Of a stretch of DNA of 7,868 bases, positions 1 through 4,837 are shown piece after piece. The DNA comes from an uncultured Isosphaeraceae bacterium. GTDB lineage: Bacteria; Planctomycetota; Planctomycetia; Isosphaerales; Isosphaeraceae. The notes under the pieces were generated by a model, which was given only the letters and a program-made list of their open reading frames with translations, ran no database searches and had not been told where the DNA came from. Position 1 is the stretch's first letter. The number at the start of each line of letters is the position of its first letter. The position numbers and the translations under genes are program-made. The stretch covers positions 1-7,868 of the forward strand of contig CALCIC010000739.1 of assembly GCA_937907405.1 (NCBI GenBank). The letters run 5' to 3'.

Positions 1-40
1 CCACTTTTCATGGGACGGGTTGAGCCAACGGCTCATGACA

Positions 41-378
41 GTTCGTTCGCGCCGAAATCCGCCTGCCTTCCTCGCCCCACGCCCCGCGGGCCGTGTTCTC
101 CGGCCGGCGCGACTTTGGGTTCGTTCGCGCCGGCGCACCGCATCGAACACCGGACGCAACTCTCATTACACCAGGACTTTAAACTTCGCCTGGGCAGTTG
201 GGTTCGTTCGCGCGGTTTTCGAGGCGAATCTCCCTACGCTCTCAAGAGAATACAGCCATGACGGTTCGATAAGAGTCGTCGCGCGCCGCGAACGCCCCGC
301 GTCGGATTGGGTTCGCTCGCTCGGTTTCCAACCCAGGCCACGACGACCGCAGCCTTGGCGGATTGGGTTCGTCCGCTC
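41..378. repeat. Interspersed 16-bp TTGGGTTCG repeats
   Basis: Four copies of a 16-bp motif lie in the same orientation: TTGGGTTCGTTCGCGC at 115-130 and 198-213, TTGGGTTCGCTCGCTC at 307-322, and TTGGGTTCGTCCGCTC at 363-378. A shorter match (GTTCGTTCGCGCC) begins at 41. The starts of the four full copies are 83, 109 and 56 bp apart. None of these is a multiple of three, so the copies read as WVRS in one place and GFVRS in another. That argues for a non-coding repeat rather than a repetitive protein. Unit length and spacing are too irregular for CRISPR. Whether it is a binding-site array, a relic or a genome-wide repeat cannot be told from one window. Confidence 0.75.
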
Positions 379-596
379 ACTTTTCGGATGGTCGCCGCCT
401 GGCCGGGATCGCTTCGCCCTGTCAAGCCCCGTACATCGCGCGCATCCCGACGAACGCCTCGAATCGTCGGATTCGATTCTATCGAATTGTCAAAGATGAG
501 ACGAAGGGACTCGTCCATCCTAATTATGCATCACGCCGACCTATCCCGACGTAGGAATCCGGCGATACTATGGCGGACTAGATAGACTAGACAGAC
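379..596. other. Intergenic stretch with a palindrome and short tandem repeat
   Basis: No convincing gene is visible. The stretch contains one perfect dyad, ATTCGAT-TCT-ATCGAAT (471-487), which could be an operator, and a 9-bp tandem repeat, ACTAGATAG then ACTAGACAG (577-594), which abuts the dispersed element that starts near 597. Open frames crossing positions 1-600 show no recognisable domain or ribosome binding site and are interrupted by the phase-shifted repeats described for 41-378. Confidence 0.5.
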
Positions 597-689
597 TGGC
601 AATGTACATTAGATGGATAAGACAGGAGGTTCAGAGAAGGCCCAGACTGACCTATTCGACCTATTCTGCCTACCTTGGGTGCGTGGCCA
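597..689 (-). repeat. 93-bp dispersed element, copy 1 (inverted, diverged)
   Basis: This is the reverse complement of the element at 1149-1241. The outer 44 bp (647-690) match the right-hand copy at 42 of 44 positions by hand alignment. The rest is more diverged, giving about 76 of 91 overall. The end at 679-689 is the perfect GTGCGTGGCCA terminus, while the end at 597-607 (TGGCAATGTAC) is a decayed version of TGGCCACGCAC. Equal length without gaps argues that this was once a full element. The core holds a direct duplication of AATAGGTC on the minus strand. Together with copy 2 it brackets the gene at 754-1062 in inverted orientation. Confidence 0.8.
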
Positions 690-690
690 C

Positions 691-717
691 GAGCACTGCG
701 AGCACTACGAGCACTAC
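691..717. repeat. 9-bp tandem repeat, three units
   Basis: GAGCACTGC, GAGCACTAC and GAGCACTAC follow one another directly, immediately inside the perfect terminus of element copy 1. A longer reading frame from 613 runs through it as HEHCEHYEHY, but that extension is built from repeat sequence and is not believed to be protein. Confidence 0.85.
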
Positions 718-753
718 ACGAGGCCATCAAGAAACTGGACTGAGGAGAATTCG

Positions 754-1062
754 ATGGATGCAGATACGATGATTGAAGCTCTGGAAAGAGAATGGGAGTT
801 CGACAGCGGCTTCTTTGGTCGCTTGCGGCGGGGAGAGTTCGATAAGGCAGGTTTTAGCCGCCTCATTGACATCCTTGGACACATTGACCTTCAGGATTCT
901 ACGAGCGTGGATCGTCGTGTCGTGTCTTTGTTATGGTACATGCCTCTTTTTATGGGATGGCAAGCTGAGCGTGTTCAAGAGTCAGGGGTCAGCGTTGAGG
1001 ACTTCGACAAAGCGATTAATCAAGTACATAATCTGTTGGAAGGGATTCTCGGTATCCCCTGA
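754..1062 (+). CDS. Small hypothetical protein, 102 aa
   Basis: The ATG at 754 is preceded by GAGGAG at 742-747 with a 6-nt gap, a good ribosome binding site. An in-frame start at 613 is rejected because residues before the 754 start would be encoded by the dispersed element and the 9-bp tandem repeat. The 102-aa product has no signal peptide and looks cytoplasmic and mostly helical. It opens with an acidic EALEREWEFDSGFFGRLRRG segment (about residues 8-27) and contains a Trp/Met/Phe-rich patch LLWYMPLFMGW (about 59-69). I do not recognise the family. The general look (small, acidic, single domain) is also found in immunity-type proteins, but no partner toxin is visible and that is speculation. 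Base composition is less GC-rich than the surrounding genes (sampled lines about 50-58% GC), and the gene stands alone between inverted copies of a dispersed element, which suggests separate acquisition. Confidence 0.75.
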   Translation: MDADTMIEALEREWEFDSGFFGRLRRGEFDKAGFSRLIDILGHIDLQDSTSVDRRVVSLLWYMPLFMGWQAERVQESGVSVEDFDKAINQVHNLLEGILGIP

Positions 1063-1090
1063 AAAGCCGGAAGGAAAGCCGGAAAGCCGA

Positions 1091-1137
1091 GAAGGCGGAA
1101 GGGGTCAGGAAGGCGGAAGGGGTCAGGAAGGCGGAAG
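1091..1137. repeat. 18-bp tandem repeat, 2.6 units
   Basis: GAAGGCGGAAGGGGTCAG occurs at 1091-1108 and 1109-1126, followed by a partial third unit to 1137. The preceding bases (1061-1090) are a looser run of GGAAAGCC-like units. The repeat begins 29 bp after the small gene's stop and ends just before element copy 2, mirroring the 9-bp tandem repeat on the left side. The AAGGGGTCAG core resembles the AAAAGGGGTCAG units near 4838-4982. Confidence 0.85.
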
Positions 1138-1148
1138 AAGAGTCCACG

Positions 1149-1241
1149 TGGCCACGCACCCAAGGCAGGCAAAATAGGTCGAATAGGTCAGCCTAGGCAT
1201 TCTCTAAACATCCGGTCTTGCCCATCTGAAGTGCGTGGCCA
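1149..1241 (+). repeat. 93-bp dispersed element, copy 2 (full length)
   Basis: The element is bounded by perfect 11-bp terminal inverted repeats, TGGCCACGCAC (1149-1159) and GTGCGTGGCCA (1231-1241). The interior has a tandem AATAGGTCG/AATAGGTCA (1174-1190) and a small palindrome GCCTAGGC (1191-1198). A near-identical copy lies at 4063-4154 (about 86 of 91 positions by hand alignment) and an inverted diverged copy at 597-689. It has no coding capacity. Size, inverted termini and copy number fit a MITE-like or REP-like element, or a repeated structured RNA. No target-site duplication is evident next to the termini, so transposition is not demonstrated. Confidence 0.8.
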
Positions 1242-1455
1242 TGGCCTTGATGCGGAACGCCGAAGGGAGTCGCGTTATATGGCGTTTAACCACCGCGGAC
1301 GCCCGCATTAAGCTGAAGCACCTCTACCCACAAATTTGAACGCGGCGGACTACTACCTGGCTTAGGTGCGTGGCCGATCATGCCTTCTTGGAAAAGGCAA
1401 GCGGAGGTGATCGCGAAGAGGTCTTGGTGGACGCAAGGGGGGCGTGACGAACCGA
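1242..1455. other. Gene-free stretch between repeat and regulator gene
   Basis: No gene is supported here. It contains a solitary copy of the element terminus in the form TTAGGTGCGTGGCC (1362-1375), whose exact reverse complement occurs at 4814-4827. Directly after it is a small hairpin, TGCCTT (1381-1386) pairing with AAGGCA (1394-1399). The hairpin lies downstream of the LuxR-type gene on the minus strand and could help end its transcript, but there is no T-run, so I do not call a terminator. Confidence 0.45.
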
Positions 1456-2286
1456 TCAGGGGTCTTCGTCGAGGGGCTTCGACGAGAGGCCCCACCCACG
1501 TCGGATCCAACGGGCCATCAGCTCCGATCGCGTGGTGACGTGGAAGTGGGCGAAGATTCGTCGGACGTAGAAGTTCACCGTGTGTCGGCTCAGACCCAAC
1601 CGCGCGGCGATCTGCTTGTCGCCGTCCCCTTCCAGAAGGCACCGCAGCACCTGCCGCGCCCTCGGCGCCAGGCCGCCCGGTGAAGGTTCATTATTCCCCG
1701 CCAGCGGCCCCTCGATCAGCGGTGCGAACTGCGCGTGCAACTCCCCGACGATCGCCCGCGCTCGAGGGACGAAATCCGCCTCGCCCGCCGCGCGGATCAG
1801 GACGAGGAAGCTGTAGCCGGCGGGTCGGCCCGCTCGCGCAAGGCCGTACATCGTCGCGTCTCCGCCGCAGGAGACGTGGTGATCTCGGAAGTAAAGCGAC
1901 CGATACCAGCCGCCGTTGGAGAGAAGATCCGCTCGCGTCATCGCGGGCCCTACGCCCCGCTCCAAAGCCTCAAGGTACGGCTTGTACATGGGCTGATAGC
2001 TGGGCCCGCTCTTGAGAAACTCCGCGTGCATCGCGTCCCATCCGGCGCGATCGAAGCCGTCGCTCCAGCCCCTGTCGGTCGATCCGAGGGCTCGATACGA
2101 GTCGTCGTGATTCGGTTCCGCTGTGAGATCATATTCGACCCCCACGCCGGCCCCCGTCAGTCTCAAGGCTCCATCCAACAGATGCGAGCGCCACGTCGTC
2201 GCCGAATCCCCCAATTCGCGGCATTCCCCGACGAGGCGCTGGACGTCACGCAGATCCTGAAGACGCAACCGAGCCGATCGGGCCAT
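1456..2286 (-). CDS. LuxR/GerE-type helix-turn-helix transcriptional regulator
   Basis: The protein is 276 aa. The C-terminal part (about residues 206-265) is a clear LuxR/GerE DNA-binding domain: LAPRARQVLRCLLEG, then DKQIAARLGLS, then the recognition helix around SRHTVNFYVRRIFAHF and a TTRSEL stretch, matching the family pattern of a TPRE-like start, KxIA and SxxTVxxxxxxI. The N-terminal 200 residues carry no receiver-domain signature that I can see. They are rich in Trp, Tyr and Gly (YRALGSTDRGW, SNGGWYRSLYFRDHH, MYGLARAGRPAGYSFLVLI) and look like a PAS/GAF-like sensing domain, which I cannot identify further. The ATG at 2286 has AAGGAG nine bases upstream (CTCCTT at 2296-2301 on the plus strand). 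The gene is divergent from the PEP-CTERM/CAP pair across 154 bp, so it plausibly controls itself and that pair. Signal and targets are unknown. Confidence 0.9.
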   Translation of the reverse strand: MARSARLRLQDLRDVQRLVGECRELGDSATTWRSHLLDGALRLTGAGVGVEYDLTAEPNHDDSYRALGSTDRGWSDGFDRAGWDAMHAEFLKSGPSYQPMYKPYLEALERGVGPAMTRADLLSNGGWYRSLYFRDHHVSCGGDATMYGLARAGRPAGYSFLVLIRAAGEADFVPRARAIVGELHAQFAPLIEGPLAGNNEPSPGGLAPRARQVLRCLLEGDGDKQIAARLGLSRHTVNFYVRRIFAHFHVTTRSELMARWIRRGWGLSSKPLDEDP

Positions 2287-2440
2287 GTGGACGGGCTCCT
2301 TCTGTACGGGTCGACACTACTCGATTTCGCGGATTGCGGCCGCTCGTCGTCGAACGTCTAAATGTACTATGCCATTCATTGATGGTGCAAGAAACGCGAT
2401 TGGGCTGCTCCACCTACGTTCACTGGAAGGTAATCCTCTG
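2287..2440. promoter_or_regulatory. Divergent intergenic region, luxR-type gene / PEP-CTERM gene
   Basis: This 154-bp gap must hold the promoters of both divergent genes. For the regulator (minus strand), a weak candidate is TTGCAC (complement of 2385-2390) and TACATT (complement of 2361-2366) with an 18-bp spacer. For the plus strand, TACTAT (2365-2370) resembles a -10 box but has no good -35. An imperfect dyad CCATTCA-TTGATGG (2372-2385) sits between these elements and is a possible operator for a dimeric LuxR-type protein. The region is visibly more AT-rich than the genes around it. Promoter calls are by eye with sigma-70 consensus, which may not fit planctomycetes well. Confidence 0.35.
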
Positions 2441-3025
2441 ATGAAAATCGCCTCGTATGCTCGACTCGCTGGATGCCTGGTGCTCCTAGCGGCCTCGGCG
2501 ACCGCCGCGCCAGCCCGCGCCGGCCTTGTGGTCGGGACGATCAGTGGACAGGTGACCGCCGTCGGCGACTCCGTCCGGGCTGTCGCCGTGGGAGACCTGG
2601 TCGTCGGCTCATACTCCTACGACGACTCGATCGTCATCGGAGATATCAACCCGTTCGTGTCATTCTCTCTGTCAATCGGGACGCAGCCTTTGACCTTCGG
2701 CCTAGCCGATCTGGCCCCCACCGAACCCTGGTTTCCCCATGGGCGCAGCAGTTATTATTCGACGGTCGCCGATGACTCGCTCACATTCTTCCTGAGTTCC
2801 GAGAGGGCCTCGGAGTTGGTAGACGGCCCGGTGGATTCACAGGGATTAGACGCGGGAATACCTCAGAAATACACGGTGATCAGCAGAGCCAACACGAATT
2901 ACGTCGTTCTAAGCTTCACGGCAACGCCCACGACCACCGCCGCCGTCCCCGAGCCGGCCGGGGTCGCGATGCTGGCCGTCGGCGCGGTCGTCGTGGGCGT
3001 CGCGGCGCGGCGACGCGGGCGGTGA
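2441..3025 (+). CDS. PEP-CTERM sorting-domain exported protein
   Basis: The ATG at 2441 follows GGAAGG (2425-2430) by 10 bases and opens a typical signal peptide: MKIASYARLAG, a hydrophobic LVLLAASATAA stretch, and an AxA-type cleavage site around ARA-GL (about residue 27). The 194-aa product ends with a canonical PEP-CTERM tail: VPEP at residues 169-172, a hydrophobic helix AGVAMLAVGAVVVGVA, then the basic end ARRRGR. In this family the tail is recognised and processed by an exosortase after Sec export; that enzyme is not in this window. The mature part shows the GTISGQVTAVGD and VGDLVVGSYSYDDS pattern common in beta-rich PEP-CTERM proteins and has no catalytic motif. An upstream start at 2285 in the same frame would bury the signal peptide and is rejected. 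The CAP gene starts 63 bp after its stop and is probably co-transcribed. Confidence 0.9.
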   Translation: MKIASYARLAGCLVLLAASATAAPARAGLVVGTISGQVTAVGDSVRAVAVGDLVVGSYSYDDSIVIGDINPFVSFSLSIGTQPLTFGLADLAPTEPWFPHGRSSYYSTVADDSLTFFLSSERASELVDGPVDSQGLDAGIPQKYTVISRANTNYVVLSFTATPTTTAAVPEPAGVAMLAVGAVVVGVAARRRGR

Positions 3026-3088
3026 CCGTCGGCAAATCGAACCCGCTGATCCTGTTGAGTCGCGAAGACGAGGCGAAGGGTGAGTACC

Positions 3089-3841
3089 ATGTCCGATACG
3101 CTGAAGCTCCTGGTAGTTGGGGTGTACGCTCTGGCGTTCATTCTCGTAGCGCCGGAGAAGCGAGAAGCTCGCGCGGTCGAACTTTCTGCTTTCCGACAGA
3201 CCAAGCCAAAGGCCAGACCGAAGCCGCAACTACGGCCGAGACCGCCCGCACCGAAGCCGCAGCCCAAGCCGTCGGCTCCGAAGCCCCGGCCCAAGCCGTC
3301 GGCTCCGAAGCCCCGGCCCAAGCCGTCGGCTCCGAAGCCACAGCCCAAGCCATCGACTCCGAAGCCGCAGCCCAAGCCATCGACTCCGGCGCCACGGCCG
3401 TATCGGGAGCCTCAGGTCGGCGTCGATGCGAACCCGATCGAGGCCGAAGTCTTCCGCCTGACCAACCTGTATCGGCAGCAAAACGGCTTGCCCCGGTTGT
3501 CCTGGAACCCCGACCTGGCTCGCGCCGCGCAAAAGCACTCGCAGCGCATGGCGGAACTCGGAATAATGGATCACGTTCTCGACCAAGGCGACATCAGCGA
3601 CCGGGCGCGTCGCGAGGGATATGCCCCGAAGGCGCGTCAGTATATGCTGCTCGGCGAGAACCTCTTCTATAGCTGGTGGGAAATCGGCAACCCGATCGAT
3701 GCGATGGACTGGTGGATCAACTCGCCGGTGCACAACGCCAACCTTCTTGACAAAGACTTCTGGGAGATCGGCGTCGGGGTACGCGACGGAAATAGCATCT
3801 ATTTCTATACCCAGGATTTCGGCCGCTTGGCTGAACGCTAG
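3089..3841 (+). CDS. CAP/SCP-domain exported protein with Pro-Lys linker
   Basis: The product is 250 aa. Residues 5-20 (LKLLVVGVYALAFILV) form a signal peptide or anchor. Residues 39-104 are a proline/lysine-rich linker of SAPKPxPKP repeats. Residues 115-246 form a CAP (cysteine-rich secretory/antigen 5/PR-1, YkwD-type) domain. Family landmarks are visible: LTNLYRQQNGLPRLSWNPDL, AQKHSQRMAE, H162 (MDH), GEN with E190, WINSPVHNANLL with H215, and FWEIGVGV with E227. H162, E190, H215 and E227 match the conserved CAP cavity residues. The ATG at 3089 lies 8 bases after GAAGGG (3075-3080); a GTG at 3080 in the same frame overlaps that site and is less likely. Bacterial CAP proteins are usually secreted or wall-associated, and their biochemical role is poorly defined. 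Placement behind a PEP-CTERM gene suggests a shared surface role. Confidence 0.92.
   Translation: MSDTLKLLVVGVYALAFILVAPEKREARAVELSAFRQTKPKARPKPQLRPRPPAPKPQPKPSAPKPRPKPSAPKPRPKPSAPKPQPKPSTPKPQPKPSTPAPRPYREPQVGVDANPIEAEVFRLTNLYRQQNGLPRLSWNPDLARAAQKHSQRMAELGIMDHVLDQGDISDRARREGYAPKARQYMLLGENLFYSWWEIGNPIDAMDWWINSPVHNANLLDKDFWEIGVGVRDGNSIYFYTQDFGRLAER
3242..3400 (+). repeat. 27-bp tandem repeats coding the PKP linker
   Basis: Within the CAP gene, about six 27-bp units encode nine-residue repeats of the form PSAPKPRPK (residues 52-60, 61-69, 70-78, 79-87, 88-96 and a partial last unit). Units at 3269-3295 and 3296-3322 are nearly identical at the DNA level, and the next units differ mainly in CGG/CAG and TCG/TCGACT positions. 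The linker probably spaces the CAP domain away from the membrane or wall. Copy number could vary between strains by slippage without breaking the frame. Confidence 0.9.
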
Positions 3842-3863
3842 GGTTACCGCGGATCGAGGACGC

Positions 3864-3924
3864 AGTCCACGTGGCCACAGTCCACGTCAAGTCCACGTGG
3901 CCACGGGCAAGTCCACGTGGCCAC
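3864..3924. repeat. AGTCCACGTGGCCAC repeat cluster
   Basis: AGTCCACGTGGCCAC occurs at 3864-3878, 3890-3904 and 3910-3924, with a truncated unit AGTCCACGTC at 3879-3888. Each full unit contains two overlapping palindromes, CCACGTGG and GTGGCCAC. A single copy of the same 14-bp core precedes element copy 2 (1142-1155), and GTCCACGTGG precedes copy 3, so the motif is associated with the left edge of the dispersed element. It begins 22 bp after the CAP gene's stop. Confidence 0.85.
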
Positions 3925-3966
3925 GCACCCAAGGCAGGCAAAATAGGTCGAATAGGTCAGCTTAGG
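3918..3966 (+). repeat. Dispersed element, partial copy (left half only)
   Basis: Positions 3917-3960 are identical to 1148-1191 over 44 bp, including the TGGCCACGCAC terminus and the AATAGGTC duplication. Similarity stops shortly after CTTAGG (3961-3966), where unrelated sequence begins with a GAGCCAT-type duplication (3973-3986), so the right half and right terminus are missing. A decayed terminus-like string GGCCATGCACCT (3988-3999) follows. The remaining sequence to 4062 holds no gene that I can support. Confidence 0.8.
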
Positions 3967-4062
3967 AACAATGAGCCATGAGCCATTGGCCATGCACCTC
4001 AAATAGGGAGATTGAGTAGCCTGGGCAGCTTTGCGACGAGTGCATGATATCGCGGGTCCACG

Positions 4063-4154
4063 TGGCAAGCACCCAAGGCAGGCAAAATAGGTCGAATAGG
4101 TCAGCTTAGACATTCTCTAAACATCCGATCTTGCCCATCTGAAGTGCGTGGCCA
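4063..4154 (+). repeat. Dispersed element, copy 3 (full length)
   Basis: This copy aligns with 1149-1241 along its whole length, with about five differences including a 1-bp deletion in the left terminus (GGCAAGCAC instead of GGCCACGCAC). The right terminus GTGCGTGGCCA (4144-4154) is perfect, and seven further bases (TGGCCTT, to 4161) also match copy 2, so homology extends slightly beyond the inverted repeats. It lies 62 bp before a truncated ASCH-like gene start. Confidence 0.8.
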
Positions 4155-4216
4155 TGGCCTTCGGTCTCGGTTCACTCTTTGTCGACCGCGATCCACGGCC
4201 TCTGCGAGGTCGTCCG

Positions 4217-4276
4217 ATGAAAGCCCTCAGCATCCGGCAGCTATGGGCGTGGCTCATTGCCCACCTCAGGTTCTGA
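4217..4276 (+). pseudogene. Truncated start of an ASCH-domain-like gene
   Basis: The 19-codon frame begins MKALSIRQLWAWLIAH and then meets TGA. From memory, many ASCH-domain proteins (a PUA-like, RNA-binding-related fold) begin very similarly, with MKALSIRQPWAW followed by a small residue run and a GxKxIExR segment that is absent here. GAGG (4205-4208) lies 8 bases upstream as a possible ribosome binding site. The homology appears to end near 4258-4268, where the zinc-ribbon gene on the other strand ends, suggesting a breakpoint. The match is short, so chance resemblance is possible. Confidence 0.5.
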
Positions 4277-4649
4277 CGACTTCGGACTGATCGGTTGTAA
4301 GTATTAAGACGCTCTGGTCCTTTTGATTTTGAGCTATCGCAAGATCGAGCAGACTATCGGATAGATGTTCGAGCAGGTCACGCTCTGCGGTCACCTTGGA
4401 TATTGATGCCTCAAGCCTAAGCAGCCGACTGCGATGATTGAGCAGCTCTTGGAGAAACGCAGCCGGAATCTCACAGGATTCCCATGTCTTTTCGCAAATC
4501 CGGCAGAAAAGAGTACGTTCATACAATTTTGGGTCCACTCCCTTGTCTCCGAGTATCCTGACGACCCTTCCGTTTAGAAGAACAGAATTGACGGTCTTCG
4601 CGCGGCAATACGGACACCATTTGATAGTGCCGCCTTGTTTGTACTTCAT
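4266..4649 (-). CDS. Zinc-ribbon protein with C-terminal coiled coil, 127 aa
   Basis: Two CxxC pairs, C12-P-Y-C15 and C49-R-I-C52, are separated by 33 residues in the N-terminal half, the arrangement of a four-cysteine zinc ribbon; a fifth Cys is at 59. Residues about 62-110 (AAFLQELLNHRSRLLRLEASISKVTAERDLLEHLSDSLLDL, with regular Leu/Ile spacing) look like a coiled coil. Zinc ribbon plus helix suggests a nucleic-acid-binding or complex-assembly protein, but I do not recognise the family. The ATG at 4649 has only a weak GGGG (complement of 4660-4663) ten bases upstream. Base composition is clearly lower in GC than the neighbours (about 43% in one 60-base line), pointing to a different origin. 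The gene is a singleton, with repeat-rich DNA on both sides, and its stop lies inside the ASCH-like stub on the opposite strand. Confidence 0.72.
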   Translation of the reverse strand: MKYKQGGTIKWCPYCRAKTVNSVLLNGRVVRILGDKGVDPKLYERTLFCRICEKTWESCEIPAAFLQELLNHRSRLLRLEASISKVTAERDLLEHLSDSLLDLAIAQNQKDQSVLILTTDQSEVVRT

Positions 4650-4688
4650 GACATGTATTCCCCGTCCATCAGAAGCTTCGCCCTTGAA

Positions 4689-4717
4689 AAGCTAGGCTAC
4701 GCTCAACGAGGAGTCAA
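4689..4717 (-). promoter_or_regulatory. Possible sigma-70-like promoter of the zinc-ribbon gene
   Basis: On the minus strand, TTGACT (complement of 4712-4717) and TAGCTT (complement of 4689-4694) are 17 bp apart and end 39 bp upstream of the start codon. The -35 is a 5/6 match and the -10 only 3/6. A perfect TTGACA (complement of 4742-4747) further up has no acceptable -10 at 16-18 bp. This is a weak call by eye. Confidence 0.2.
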
Positions 4718-4784
4718 ATTGCCCTGAGCCGAGGGCGAAGATGTCAACCAGCTACTCCGCCTCCCCGCAGAACCGGTCAATCAG

Positions 4785-4827
4785 GCGGACATTGGGCGGA
4801 CATTGCGGACATTGGCCACGCACCTAA
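4785..4827. repeat. GCGGACATTG tandem repeat joined to an element terminus
   Basis: GCGGACATTG occurs at 4785-4794 and 4796-4805, followed by CGGACATTG (4806-4814). It runs straight into GGCCACGCACCTAA (4814-4827), the exact reverse complement of 1362-1375. The rest of the gene-free stretch from 4650 to 4784 shows nothing else that I can support. A short reading on the minus strand (FCGEAE, stop, LVDIFALGSGQFDS) could be gene debris but was not identified. Confidence 0.65.
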
Positions 4828-4837
4828 AATGGGTCGG

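Noticed and set aside
41..378. CRISPR-like array
   Set aside because: Repeats are only about 16 bp, diverged, and spaced 56-109 bp apart with no uniform spacers or adjacent cas genes.
20..499. 159-aa open frame at the left end
   Set aside because: No ribosome binding site or domain; it crosses the interspersed repeats in shifting phase.
613..753. N-terminal 47-residue extension of the small gene
   Set aside because: It is encoded by the dispersed element and the 9-bp tandem repeat, and the start at 754 has its own ribosome binding site.
1281..1303. Integron attC-like or hairpin site (GGCGT ... ACGCC)
   Set aside because: Stem of only five base pairs, no conserved core sites and no integrase nearby.
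1468..1484. CGTCGA/TCGACG palindrome as a terminator
   Set aside because: It lies inside the last codons of the regulator gene, is short, and has no T-run.
3022..3672. 216-aa frame rich in AQAVGSEAP repeats
   Set aside because: It is an out-of-frame reading of the PKP-linker repeats inside the CAP gene.
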